DNA of 64,000 nucleotides from Myrica gale (lineage: Eukaryota; Streptophyta; Magnoliopsida; Fagales; Myricaceae). The stretch lies in assembly GCA_963930655.1 (NCBI GenBank), contig OZ005615.1, forward strand, positions 10,682,001 through 10,746,000, in the 5' to 3' direction. Positions 42,301-51,150 of the stretch are shown piece by piece; the first letter of the stretch is position 1; each line of letters starts with the position of its first letter. A model generated the notes under the pieces. That model was given only the letters and a program-made list of their open reading frames with translations, was not told the origin of the DNA and did no database searches. The position numbers and the translations under genes are program-made.

Positions 42301-45059
42301 TTTCTGTTGCATTCTACTAAAATACTCACTAAGTGCTTGACCACCTCCTTTACCAAGCCGAAGCTCTCTTGCCTTGTTAATAAAATTCCGACAATCTCGC
42401 TCTACAAAGGAAACATTTTCATACCCCCCCATTTCAACAACAAGAGATGTAAAATTCTTACTTGCACGTATTCCAGCTCTGTCATTTATTTCTAACCTTC
42501 TCTTCACAGAAGCATCTATTTTCCTATGACATCTCATTAACCTTGCTTTGCCTGGACTTAGACTGTGGTTATGTTCAATCACAACCTTAGTCAACAACCA
42601 CTTTCCATTCCCACATAACATTGCACAAATCCTGGCTGGACAATTCGTTTTAATTGTTGTTGGTACGGCATCACTTTTGGTTGTTCTTTGTTTGCCTTGC
42701 CTAAAACAAGCATAAGTTACGTGTCTGACAACCCCCCCACTTTTTTTAATCCCTCTTTTAACCACAGCAAAACCATCTTGCTTCGCATACTGTACATAGT
42801 AACGTAAAACTTCATCTGCCGAATCAAATATCATTGATTGCTTAGGTTCTTCACATTTATCAGCTTCATCTATCACCTCATACAGCACATCATTTTCTTC
42901 TTTATCACCCAACTCTAAATTACATAAAAAAATTAAATAAGAAATGCAATTTTCAAAAAAACCTTATTTGGGAACCAAAAAAATAATTTGACGCTAAATT
43001 ATCAATATGACAAGTCTAACCAATTTCGGGGTCATCTTCGTCCGTTAAATCATTGTCGTTGTATTCAGATTCAACTTCTCCCTCCTTCTCCAAGCGTGAA
43101 CTTGAACACTCCATTTAGAATAACTGCAAAAGCAAACGATTTACGTGATTATCTGCATTAGTTTCCAAATAGAAACATGTCCAAGAACTTTTGACATACT
43201 CATTACATTAGTTTACTATATTCATGCTCAAGTTAAGAAGTGCTACAATAAATATTAAAAAAAAATAGTCAAGCTAATCTTAAATGTCCTACACAGATCA
43301 ATATTCATGCTCAAGTTAAAACTCTTAAATGTCCCACACAGATCAAGCTAATCTTAAATGTCCTACAAAGAGGAAAATTAAATGTCCCAGACATGATCAA
43401 GCTAATGGGTTCACCGTTCAAATTCATCTTATAAAGTCAAAGAACAGAAAAAATGCCTTAAGTATATATTTGAAAAAAAAAAATTACAGTAGATTTAGGG
43501 GCGAAACCCAGCAAAACCAAGACTTACAGTAGATTTCCAGCCGCCCGAAACCCAGCCAAGCACAATATCGCGTGGGAATGTTTGATTTGGGGCAAAATCG
43601 ACGGGGAGAGAGGGAGCCGTAAATTTGGGGGCGGGAGCTCGGGGAGGGAGACAAACGATTTGGCGGCAAATGTGTGGGGAGAGAGAGACCCTCGAAGCTA
43701 AAGAGACAGGAGAATTAAAAAAATTAAAAAGCATAACATTTACACTGGAAACGGGGCCCACGCGAAACGAATTTTATATTCGGCAGAAGAACGCGAGGCG
43801 AACGGCAAGCGTTCCTCTTTTTTATATATTCGACTCGCAAAGCCCATGAGACGAGTCAATATAAATCATTTGTCGCCATGCAAAAGTTCCACTTCCCACA
43901 TGGTAGTACATGTTACTGTCTTCACTAGGATCGAGGCGATGTTAGGACACCATTATAGAAATAAGATAAGGTCCATTTACTTGTTCAGAGCTCTACATCA
44001 CTGCAGTCTGTACCATATTTTGTTGATTTGGCTACTTCTCTTCTTATAGAAACAAGTCTGGGAAACGAACTGAAATTCTTCCTGGATTTCCAGATCAATT
44101 GAGGATGAGGAAGTAAAAATAAAAAAAAATAAAAAATCAATTTTAGTTAACTGGCTTGAGCAGGTAATATAAAGTCCTACTGGGAAGTTGCTCAATTCGT
44201 AGGACACATGGTTACATTAGTGACCCAAGTATATTCTGCATGATGCAGGTGGGAGAGTTGGCGGGAATCGCGGTAGGAGCAACTGTCATGCTCAACATAC
44301 TCGTGGCAGGGTATGTCAGATCTCTACTTACTCTAAGCTAGACGGCATCAAACATATCACAAAAGAGTAACAACCCAACAAAGCACGGGTCATTTGGACC
44401 AGTAGCTTTAACAGAATGTCAAGAGGAAAAATAAGTTCTGCTAGTTTGCTGAAATGATAACTTCGGCAGATTTTTTTTTTCTCTAGGCAACTTCTCCAGC
44501 TTGAAACTAGTAAAATGTACCAATCAAAAGAATTAAAAGCAAAAGTAGGTATGAAAAACATAAATCATCCTTGCAGGCAGCTTTCTGTATGTCGAATTTC
44601 GTTTCACTGTGCAAAGTTTACAAATGTATAGGAGGATATATCCTTCCCCTCCCAGCAAAACCACCTTAGAAGGTGCTTAAAAAAAACCCCACCTTAGAAG
44701 GTAGCCATACTATCATAAACATAGGATCCATTTGAATTCTTAATGTAAAAAAAAAAAGAATTCAGCAATGGAATTTACCAGTGATGACAATGCCTAAAAT
44801 TTCAGGCAGTCTTTTGGAGTTCTATTCAAGTCTCTTTCTTTTGCTATCTTATAGGGCAACAACTGGAGCTTCAATGAATCCAGTGAGAACATTAGGGCCA
44901 GCCGTAGCTGCAAACAACTACAAAGCCATATGGGTCTACCTCACTGCTCCCATCCTTGGCGCACTATGTGGGGCAGGGATCTATTCTGCCGTCAAGCTGC
45001 AAGAAGAAAATGGAGACAATCAGGGAAAGCCTTCAACAACAAGGAGTTTCAGAAGGTGA
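30358..45059 (+). CDS. NIP6;1: NIP6;1-type aquaporin (boric acid/glycerol channel), 5 exons, ~13-kb third intron
   Basis: Exons are 30358-30582, 30812-31036, 31103-31297, 44249-44310 and 44855-45059. They total 912 nt (303 residues). The N-terminus [20 protein letters not shown] and the C-terminal RSFRR match NIP6;1 proteins. The core has [40 protein letters not shown] (first NPA at 133-135), [20 protein letters not shown] and [12 protein letters not shown] (NPV at 244-246, Arg247 of the ar/R filter). All junctions are GT-AG and the frame is intact. The protein is a six-helix plasma-membrane channel of NIP subgroup II, which passes boric acid and glycerol; NIP6;1 supplies boron to young tissues in Arabidopsis. 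By alignment the helix-2 filter residue (113, before GLAVM) is Thr where Arabidopsis has Ala. The third intron (31298-44248) is 12,951 bp because of nested transposons. A longer frame starts at a GTG one codon upstream, but the ATG at 30358 fits the family. Confidence 0.95.
31298..31626 (+). other. 5' part of the large NIP6;1 intron
   Basis: Native intron sequence between the GTACGT donor and the Mutator-like insertion. No features seen. Confidence 0.7.
31636..31962 (+). repeat. Left terminal inverted repeat of the Mutator-like element
   Basis: About 327 bp, pairing with 43486-43817. It contains CTTCTGCCGAATATAAAATT, GTGGGCCCCGTTTCCAGCGT and a pyrimidine-rich stretch, and ends CGCCCCTAAATCTACTGT. 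By eye it is very similar to the right copy, with a few substitutions and small indels near the tip. Confidence 0.95.
31963..32165. repeat. C-rich tandem repeat beside the left TIR
   Basis: Diverged units carry CTCCCCGTCTGCCCCCAAA, CAAACCCTAAATC and GTCTCCCTCTCTCTCTCC, repeated about three times with a ~60-70-bp spacing. The plus strand is strongly C-rich here and switches to G-rich at about 32170. Confidence 0.8.
32170..32975 (+). repeat. ~0.8-kb G-rich minisatellite (GGGCTGGG / GGGTTGGG) with ~150-bp higher-order units
   Basis: The plus strand is built from GGGCTGGG, GGTTGGGG and GGGTTTGGG words almost without interruption. A higher-order unit marked by GGCTGGGTTTCGACTGGGG recurs at about 32396, 32547, 32700 and 32834, a spacing of 151, 153 and 134 bp. 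All three plus frames and one minus frame stay open across the array; these Gly/Trp/Leu-rich and Pro/Gln-rich translations are artefacts of composition. The array lies in the NIP6;1 sense strand, so the intron RNA would be G-rich with very high quadruplex potential. Confidence 0.95.
33041..33640. repeat. Three-copy tandem repeat (~266, ~222 and ~110 bp)
   Basis: Units start at 33041, 33307 and 33529 with GGATTTTTACTGATTATG. They share ATCTCATTATTTTGTTGGGT and GGTTTTGCTGGGACTAGGCT; the first two end in TTTGACTTAGCAGAT. The third unit is cut off where the truncated transposase begins. Confidence 0.92.
34101..35792 (-). repeat. 3' LTR of the copia element (1,692 bp)
   Basis: Begins TGTGAGTCTAAAAGACAACC and ends CAACCTTGGGCTAACA (TG...CA). 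It contains four pairs of TGTCGACA-type palindromes (35118/35139, 35194/35215, 35441/35463, 35504/35525) and short repeated CTCTCTAAGCCAAAT units. The last pair has a C-to-T-type change (TGTCAACA) not present in the 5' LTR. Confidence 0.96.
35793..35806 (-). other. Polypurine tract
   Basis: The minus strand reads AAAAAGGGGGAGAT directly before the 3' LTR. This is the expected primer for plus-strand DNA synthesis. Confidence 0.9.
35807..37560 (-). pseudogene. Post-pol region of the copia element with decayed extra ORF
   Basis: On the minus strand, scattered open pieces occur. One is [15 protein letters not shown] to [13 protein letters not shown] (37189-37419). Others read [15 protein letters not shown] and a heptad-like [20 protein letters not shown] (near 36640-36690). 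Stops and frameshifts separate them. Some plant copia lineages carry an additional ORF here; I infer that this is its remnant. No enzyme motif is visible. Confidence 0.5.
37561..38960 (-). pseudogene. Decayed copia pol (protease edge and reverse transcriptase remnants)
   Basis: Right to left, minus strand: [17 protein letters not shown] with [18 protein letters not shown] (protease/gag-pre-integrase edge; the catalytic DSG is replaced by CEC). Next is an acidic linker [18 protein letters not shown], then DLPKSWNY and [13 protein letters not shown]. Then come RT pieces [51 protein letters not shown] and MIGSFLYLT. The integrase core expected between the first two is missing, the RT active site is not seen, and stops interrupt the frames. 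Confidence 0.85.
38938..40428 (-). CDS. Copia gag polyprotein (UBN2 type with zinc knuckle), intact ORF
   Basis: 496 residues from [16 protein letters not shown]. The N-terminal half is the UBN2/DUF4219 gag fold ([52 protein letters not shown]). An acidic linker follows, then a probable coiled coil (about 310-400, [18 protein letters not shown]). A CCHC zinc knuckle, [14 protein letters not shown], is at about 443-456. The ORF ends at IWVPKTKS, where a frameshift separates it from the protease-like sequence. Gag forms the virus-like particle and packages the element's RNA. It is open and could still be made. Confidence 0.93.
   Translation of the reverse strand: MTTFVSTALAEGQSTNRPPLFNDTCYNYWKARMRIYIQAVDYDLWRVISNGPTFPRDKDGKLKDENEWNDVDLRIMSQNAKAMNVLYCTLDSNEFNRVSGCDTAKQIWDKLQVTHEGTNQVKENKISMLVHSYELFKMRSDETISSMFTRFTDIINGLKSLGKEYTNVEMVRKILRCLPKTWEPKVTAIQEAKDLTKLSLDELMRSLMTHEMNQVEEDEDEGRRKRGIALKASCSSDDESSKDDEDVELLIKRFKKFLLKKQGDKTFSRKTNYISDSESDDEDANLCFMAKDNEDEVQNSSIYSFTFDELQDAFDEQYVELKRIFSKYCSLKKNFESIAKENDTLKSQVTSLRDDLARTINENKKPLQSESNILIVENDTLKRKVDLLTNDLARFTQGKKNLDILLGSQRCCFNKSGLGYDSFNDQKLYSYMITKSSPSFTLCNFCGQSGHISHTCPARKKSTHGIKFVWIQKDKVNEFISNTKGPKKIWVPKTKS
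40450..40461 (-). other. Primer-binding site complementary to initiator Met tRNA
   Basis: TGGTATCAGAGC on the minus strand, two bases inside the 5' LTR edge. This is the standard priming site of plant copia elements. Confidence 0.92.
40464..42156 (-). repeat. 5' LTR of the copia element (1,693 bp)
   Basis: Nearly identical to 34101-35792, with one extra G in the GAGGGGGG run and six substitutions noted by eye. It carries the same paired TGTCGACA palindromes, with the fourth pair intact. It should hold the element's promoter, read leftward, which is antisense to NIP6;1. Confidence 0.96.
43115..43485. other. Upstream region of the MULE transposase gene
   Basis: Promoter side between transposase exon 1 and the right TIR. 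It contains diverged short direct repeats (AAATGTCCTACACAGATCAA, AAATGTCCCACACAGATCAA), but no other feature. Confidence 0.6.
43486..43817 (-). repeat. Right terminal inverted repeat of the Mutator-like element
   Basis: 332 bp, reverse complement of 31636-31962. It ends at the 9-bp target duplication TTTTTTATA. Confidence 0.95.
43827..44248 (+). other. 3' part of the large NIP6;1 intron
   Basis: Native intron sequence from the MULE target duplication to the ATGCAG acceptor before exon 4. No features seen. Confidence 0.7.
44311..44854 (+). other. Last intron of NIP6;1
   Basis: GTATGT donor and TTATAG acceptor. Contains short direct repeats of CACCTTAGAAGGT near 44660-44705. Nothing else seen. 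Confidence 0.75.
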
Positions 45060-45077
45060 TAATCAGTAGATAATGAA

Positions 45078-45847
45078 GTTGCAATTAGGGCTGTGCATAA
45101 CCGGTGCCGGTGGCGGTTATGGCCTCCACCGGCACCGTCACCGCTATGGGCGGTTCTCCAAAAACGGGAACTGTCCCCGCCATCGTAAGGGGAACAACCG
45201 TCACCTAACGGTGGCGGTGGGCGGTAACCACCACAATCACCGGAAATTCAAAAAATTCACAGAAAAAATTACAAAAATCGCAAGATTTCAAAACGAACCG
45301 CACAAATCGCAAGATCGAAATTACAAAATCGAAACGAACCGCACAAATCGCAAGATTCAACCAAGATCAAATCGCATATTCCAAACCAAATCAAACAAAA
45401 TCAAATCGCAATGAAAGGGGGAGAGAGAGAGAGCCAGAGAGTTGCAGAGGAGAGAGAGTGGCATATTGTTGTGGTCTTGTAGAACGGGCGAAGCGGCGGC
45501 TTCGCTGAGCGGCTGAGAGAAGAAGAAATGATGAAGAGGGAGATGGAGGGAGTGAGAGGAGAAGAAATGTCGAAGACAAAGAGGGAGAGGGAAGCTACTG
45601 TCTGCGAAAATGGGAGAGCCCCTCAAACGACGATGTTTCTCTTTTAAGAGAAACGTCGTCGTTTTGCATAAAATAAATTAAAAAATAAAATAAAACGGTT
45701 TTAGTCGTGGAAACCACCGCTACCGCCTAAATCCCCGCCCGACAGCAAAATCTAGCATCGTCACCGGTGCCGCCGTGGGGCGGGGAGTGGTTTACGGCAC
45801 CGGTACAGGTGGCGGTGCCGGTACCAGTGAACAGCCCTAGTTGCAAT
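45078..45847. mobile_element. Non-autonomous hAT element 26 bp after the NIP6;1 stop
   Basis: GTTGCAAT is duplicated exactly at 45078-45085 and 45840-45847. The 754-bp body starts TAGGGCTGTGCATAACCGGT and ends ACCAGTGAACAGCCCTA. Subterminal blocks of GGTGCCGGTGGCGG and CACCGGTGCCG are typical of plant hAT elements. No transposase is present. Translations across it are composition artefacts. Confidence 0.93.
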
Positions 45848-47352
45848 TCAGCAGATGAGAGTCAACTTTGCAATCAGATCTGGCGCATACATTCATATCA
45901 CAATAACATAATATCATAAATTAGCTTCATATCAATGATAACCAAAATTTTGGGGCTTTTAAGTGTTTTCATTTTGGTCTCTCTCCTCTTTGCACTGTAT
46001 TTGTATTTCTTCTTGGTCATGTAAAGTGCATAGACAATTGAGATCATAACACCTATGTGATATTTCCTCCTGTTTATTAATATTGGACCATAATATAAGG
46101 ACTTTCCTTGCTGCTCGGTGATTTGCACAAGTACGTGTCTGCTTTGAATCCCATAATCGCAGTATGGACCTCATTCCGTGGAGAGATGCAGATCGAGCTA
46201 TAGCACTTTGGCATGCTCATGATGTCTATGCATTTATGTATGTGTACACACATGCATGCTTCATGCCCAGTCCAGAATTGTAGAGGAGTAACACTGCTCA
46301 AAAAGTTCACAATGACACTTAAAACTTAATGAAGGAGCTGCCATAATGGAAGAAGCCTCAGCATCAATGAGCATTGCTATATGGCCATATGGGAAAGATT
46401 CACATATATTGTATGTGGACATGCCTGTGAAGCTGGTCTCCAAAATGCAGAGAAGTGTTCAATAAGACAAAGGAAGTGTCTTTAAAGACATAGGAGGCAT
46501 CTACTACAGAATATTAATATCTGTAGTAGAAAGATATTAACAAATGGGACAATGCCGAGCAGATTTCATATGTTCTACTAAGCACACAGCTAATAAATAT
46601 AGCCATCACAAGAAAAAGCATCAACATCCCCCGTTTGAAAACAAAAAAACAAACACACATATATATATATATTAAAATAGAAAAATCAAATTCCACCATT
46701 CTGTTTTACAGTAATCAACCAAATGGAGCAGAGAAGGAATTATAATTCTGGAATACTTTTGCCAAGTTAACCTTCTTTTTCTATTAAAAACATACGTCAA
46801 GGGTATGATAAAGACGATTTCTTAAAACCCACAATGAAGATACGCCCTAATGTTCGAAACCATATCCAGTAAAAGCCAGCATAGACGGAATCCAATCAGA
46901 AGGATGGGAAAGGGCACAAAAAAGGTCACTCAATTTTAATTCTCTGCCAGGTCCATGAGACTGAGGTAAAGAAAACAATAGTTTGAGAATCTGGTAAAAG
47001 AATCACAATTAAGAAAAATACCTGAACCCACTGGCTGTATTCCTGTCACTGCTCTCCCTGTAGTCCCAAGCGATGAAAAACTTGGTATTCCTGCATGCCT
47101 CGGCAACCAAACATAACATACATATAAAATTCCTCAATTGAAGTGTGTACCCATACTTGTAACTCCTTGACTTAAAAAGTAAAACCTTTCTTCTATCTGC
47201 ATATGGAGTACAAACCGGAAAATTAAAAAGACAAAAGTCAACTTCTTTTCCTTTTACCTGCACTTCCTCGGCAACCAAACAAACTCATCTTGTTAAACCG
47301 CCCAAGGGGCAAGATGCTCGACCCCGAGAACTATTCGGACCCAATTGCCCAA
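45848..47352. other. Spacer, nothing firmly recognised
   Basis: A 10-bp stem palindrome CTACTACAGA...TCTGTAGTAG lies at 46501-46529 and an (AT)n run near 46660. The minus-strand frame at 47009-47278 shows no family resemblance. Confidence 0.4.
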
Positions 47353-47706
47353 TCAAACCATTGAAATCCCTCGGGCCTGGATCGATTCTTTTTCGGGTCC
47401 AACCAACAACCCAAACACCGATAACAGGACATAAGCAACCAAAACGCCAATTAGGTCAGCGACGGCGTCCTTGGCAGAGGCTCCGGAGGATTGGAAGAAT
47501 CCGAGGTGGTCAGCAGCCTCCTTGGCGGCGCCAGCGAGCATAGAGATGATGGATCCGATACGGATGGAGTGGCGGCGGAGGAACGGGTGGCGTGTACGGG
47601 TCGCGAGGGAGGAGAAGAGTATGGTGAGAGAGAAGCAGAAGAGAAGGTGGTAGAGCTTGTCTGGAGCACACCAGGGGTCTTTGTTTTTGTTGTTGTCGTT
47701 GGACAT
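47353..47706 (-). CDS. Small conserved membrane protein, function unknown
   Basis: 117 residues in a single exon, starting MSNDNNKNKDPWCAPD. A first hydrophobic segment (DKLYHLLFCFSLTILFSSLA, about 17-36) is followed by a basic loop RTRHPFLRRHSIRIG. Then come GAAKEAADHLGFFQSSGAS with AKDAVADLIGV and a hydrophobic end VLVAYVLLSVFGLLVG. The DK-hydrophobic, AKE--D and KD--AD--G motifs resemble the bacterial YfiM/DUF2279 and VanZ-like membrane families, but no biochemical role follows from that. Orthologous small proteins exist in plants as uncharacterised transmembrane proteins (from memory). GC content is higher than in the flanks, as for a coding exon. The start fits the ORF's only upstream ATG. 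Confidence 0.75.
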   Translation of the reverse strand: MSNDNNKNKDPWCAPDKLYHLLFCFSLTILFSSLATRTRHPFLRRHSIRIGSIISMLAGAAKEAADHLGFFQSSGASAKDAVADLIGVLVAYVLLSVFGLLVGPEKESIQARGISMV

Positions 47707-48314
47707 GTGTGCGCCCTGGGACTTGGAGATGGAGGAGTTTTAAAGGGGGGAATGGAGGGAGTTCGGTGTCGAGTCTGTGGTTCCGAGTTCGGTTTTCGTT
47801 TCAAATCCTTCCATTTTATAGTTTTGTAGGTGGCTTTTTCTTTGCCAAAGCAATTATTCTGTGGGTGCATTTAGTAAAGACGAAAAAGGGAGAACAAAAT
47901 CACTTCTTGGCATGACAGAAACCATCACTACCATGAATGGATGAGAAATCAATGTGAGATTAACGGTATTGAACTAGAACAACTAGAAAAACCGTCCACT
48001 GTCGATTTCGGAAATCGTCCTCCTGTCTCCTCTCTAACAGTCCCAAACTTTTTATAATTTTCTTCAATACAAGTGACATGTCTTCTCTCTCCTTCCCATT
48101 TCTTGTTCCGTTTCGTGTCCTTCTCATTTCTTGGTTATAACCATTTTTCCGAGCTTCACTAAACTAAATAGATACCAATTGATAACATGCTTCAAAATTT
48201 GCGTAGCATCGCCAGAACACTTCCACGAGATCAATAGGTAAAGAAAGAAGAGTGAAAATTGTTATTATCACCCAATCAACAACTAAAGGGAGCACAAATG
48301 ATTAAACATCAATT
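47707..48314. other. Spacer, nothing recognised
   Basis: Upstream side of the 117-residue membrane protein gene. The plus-strand frame across 47491-47829 mirrors that gene and is not independent. Confidence 0.5.
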
Positions 48315-48514
48315 GGCGGACCAAATTAATAACAGTTTCAAAATTGCGATACATGCCACTGCAGGTCATTGTGGGGCACTCCGATAAACTACACCTGAGA
48401 TTTTCCTCCTATTTGGCGGACCAAATTAATAACAGTTTCAAAATTGAGATACATGCCACTGCAGGTCATTGTGGGGCACTCCGATAAACTACACCTGAGA
48501 TTTTCCTCCTATTT
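48315..48514. repeat. 100-bp tandem duplication just 3' of the RPL7-like gene
   Basis: Units 48315-48414 and 48415-48514 each begin GGCGGACCAAATTAATAACA and contain GGTCATTGTGGGGCACTCCG. I see one mismatch (GCGATACA against GAGATACA). The array ends about 20 bp past the RPL7-like stop codon. Confidence 0.97.
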
Positions 48515-48533
48515 AGTACATGCCATCTTAATG

Positions 48534-51150
48534 CTAATTCATCTTACTAATTAGCTCATTGATGTCATCCTCACGATTCCCAGCGTCTCCCCCTTGCCTG
48601 TATAACATTTTGCTTCCTTGCAATCCTCCTCCTGGCTTCTTCAGTTTAAAGGGGCATAAAAAATTAGTGACCTCCTTGAAATGTGGACCAACAGTAGAGA
48701 TCTCGTGCACAATATCTTCTATGCATAAAATTCCGTACTTCCCCAAGTCCTGCAAGTTAAAAGTAATTTTCAAGATTTCCACAGTAAAGCCAAAGGAAAG
48801 AACATTAGAAGCTATGAACTATACAGATTTCCACAGTAATTTCAAGATTCAGCAAGATAAATCTTATACCTGTTCAATAATATTATTGTCTGTCAGAGGA
48901 ACCAGCTGCTGGTCTATCTTTGCATAACCCTTCTTGTAAATCAGATCCTTCACGCTCTTTAGGTTAGGGTATCTTCAGAAACAAGCCAATGTCATTAGAA
49001 TCACAAAGGACAGGATGGTCATAGTAACTCCATGAAATAGAGGCAAATACGCAATCTTTGAGCTTAGCATAATCTTTATAAGTTAGTTTCAAAATCCATG
49101 GAAGTCCATATATCTAAGTAGCTTGATGAAGGCTTGCAACTTCATCTCCGCTAACCCAAAGTTGCAGCTTTTAACAAATTTTCAGCCACAAGCATAGTGA
49201 AGACAAATGCTATAATTCTGGATGTTCTCTGTAGCTAAGCAAGTTTAGGACCAAGTTTTCATCAGTGTCCTTAAAAGACCACAAGACTTGAATAACTCAT
49301 GCAAGGAGGACCCTTGATGTGCCAAATTTAGAAAAGAAAAGTGTTCTTCTGCCTCAGGCATATAAGAGAGGAATAACAAAGCAATAGCCTCATTAATGAC
49401 AGTTAAACTTGAGCATGGTACAAAGAATTAATTTAAAACCAATCAAGCTTAAACATGGTGCCAAGCATCAGCTAAATTTAAGATTGGTTTGGGCTCAATC
49501 CCAGGGAGCAAATCAAACTTAAAAGAGCCAAAACTCAGTTGCCTAGGTTTGATAGCATCCACAATCTAAGGAGATGCTCAAAGAAAGCTTAAATAGAGCA
49601 ACTAGAAATCCCAAAACAATGTTGATGGCTCATTAAATATTGCATCTACTGCATAATATAATGAAAAGAAGGCGGCGTATCCTACCCAAAAGTAACATAT
49701 GGCTCCACCCTTTGCAACTTTTCTGCTATCCCTTCATTTGCCTTCATAAATACACCACTGAATGTTTTCCTCAATCTCAGGCTGTATAATGCCTTCCTGG
49801 TTTTTGGTTGCATTTCTCTTTTCCTGCGAGATGTTTGGAGGTAACAGTAATGCAAAGAATATATACGGATACTGCAGATAATCACCATTAAATGTTGGTA
49901 ATCCTACCCGTGTATGCGCACAACAAAAAGCAGCTTTGACTTTGTTGTCTCCAATGCCGGTCTTTTCCTTTTTACCCTCTGTTTCATTTTGATGAAGTCC
50001 AGTTCCTGCATAAAATAACATATAGGGTTCAACAGATCTCACAAGAGAATGAATTGAACTTTTTACAGGCAAGCAATTATATCATAAAATTAATGGAACT
50101 GCAAGAACAGAATATTGTGAGACATTGATCCAAGGCAAAACTAAATCTAAAATGCTAGTCATACATAGACAATAACATCGAAGTACCTTCAAGAGTTTCC
50201 AATCTTGATAATTCACAACCTCCATGAACATACTATTTCAATGACAGGCATAATCGCTGAAGTCTCGCAACTATATTACAGAAGAAGACCCATTACACCT
50301 ACTATTAACCTATGACTCAACAAAGACGATCGAATAATCAAATAGAATAGAAAATAACGGAGAAAGCACCTTTGCAATGTTCAGACATGCGGGATACACA
50401 AAAGCTTCATTAGGTCACGGGGTGTAAAACAACATTTCAAGAGTCGAAACATTTCGGAATTTCATGATGCAACAAAATATTAAACGAACCCAATTCCAGT
50501 CCCTTTAGCTTAGTCTGTGATAGTCCAAACTCCCTAACATCTGAGCCACTGAGTATTGTCCAATTCTTTACACACATAATACTCTCAATTTCCACTTTTC
50601 TACGAGGACTTCATAGCCCAAAGACTCAAACGTCAAATAAATCACCCCCCGTTTGGCACTCCTCCAAATAATACTTCAAAGTAAACTTCAAACGCCCCTA
50701 TTCGAACTACGTTATGATCATGTCAATCTCCTAAACAGAGAATCTGGACAGAAAAACCAGTCCCGGCTCTCGTCAATCCCCTCATGGCTGCAAAATTATT
50801 CCCGCCATCACAATAATGCTCCTCTCTCAAACTTATGCATTCCTGGATATAAAACTAAAAGTTCTAGCGACCACCGAAAAATTTAAAACGTAGTTTACCA
50901 ATACAACCCAAAGTAGTGACATGTTACATGAACTCAAAGACAGATAAAGAGATATAGATACCCGAGCGCGAAACTCTTTGATGAAGTCCTCAGGCATTCT
51001 GATGAAGTCCTGTTTGGCTTTCTTCCTGATCAAAGACTTCCTCTCCTCATACTGGGCTTTCCTCTTCAGTGCCCATTCTTCGTTGCTCTTTCTTTTCTTC
51101 AATATTATCTCCGGTATGTACGCCAGCGGCTTTGGCTCCGCTTCCGCCAT
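48534..51150 (-). CDS. RPL7: Ribosomal protein L7-like (uL30 family), complete, 5 exons
   Basis: Exons on the minus strand are 50962-51150, 49908-50005, 49686-49823, 48870-48972 and 48534-48749. They total 744 nt (247 residues). The product starts [20 protein letters not shown] and contains [36 protein letters not shown] with [20 protein letters not shown], and [10 protein letters not shown]. It ends [19 protein letters not shown]. Length, order and ends match the plant RPL7-like form (Arabidopsis RPL7-1 type), which is distinct from the abundant RPL7B-D forms. uL30 binds 28S rRNA in the 60S subunit; the RPL7-like paralogue may act in 60S biogenesis. All junctions are GT-AG and phases agree, with no disruption. 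Confidence 0.95.

Larger units (their letters stand above)
33655..43114 (-). pseudogene. FAR1/MULE-family transposase gene, split by a copia insertion and truncated
   Basis: Exon 1 (43021-43114) encodes an acidic [13 protein letters not shown] start and ends at a GTTAGA donor. Exon 2 begins at 42914. It carries a FAR1-type DNA-binding region: [35 protein letters not shown] and VIEHNHSL supply the C-C-H-H ligands. The start of the MULE DDE domain, [12 protein letters not shown], ends at 42157. After the 8.06-kb insertion the frame resumes exactly at 34095 with [15 protein letters not shown], then [27 protein letters not shown] and [12 protein letters not shown]. It then breaks off at about 33655 against a tandem repeat. 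The C-terminal third is missing. TIRs and target duplications show it is a transposon gene, not a domesticated FRS gene. Confidence 0.93.
31627..43826 (-). mobile_element. Mutator-like element with long terminal inverted repeats and 9-bp target duplication
   Basis: TTTTTTATA is duplicated exactly at 31627-31635 and 43818-43826. The element (31636-43817, 12,182 bp) starts GAGGAACGCTTGGCGTTCGC. Its other end, on the minus strand, reads GAGGAACGCTTGCCGTTCGC. The inverted repeats extend about 330 bp each. Inside, from right to left, are a two-exon FAR1/MULE transposase gene, an 8.06-kb copia insertion within it, a three-unit repeat, a G-rich array and a C-rich array. Without the copia insertion the element is about 4.1 kb. 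The transposase C-terminus is missing, so it is not autonomous. Confidence 0.95.

Noticed and set aside
33583-42912. Host FAR1-related sequence (FRS) gene
   Set aside because: The FAR1 and MULE domains are real, but they lie between 330-bp terminal inverted repeats with exact 9-bp duplications, so this is a transposon gene.
47361-47829. Plus-strand frames opposite the small membrane protein
   Set aside because: Antisense shadows of 47353-47706; the minus-strand protein has membrane segments and conserved motifs, these do not.
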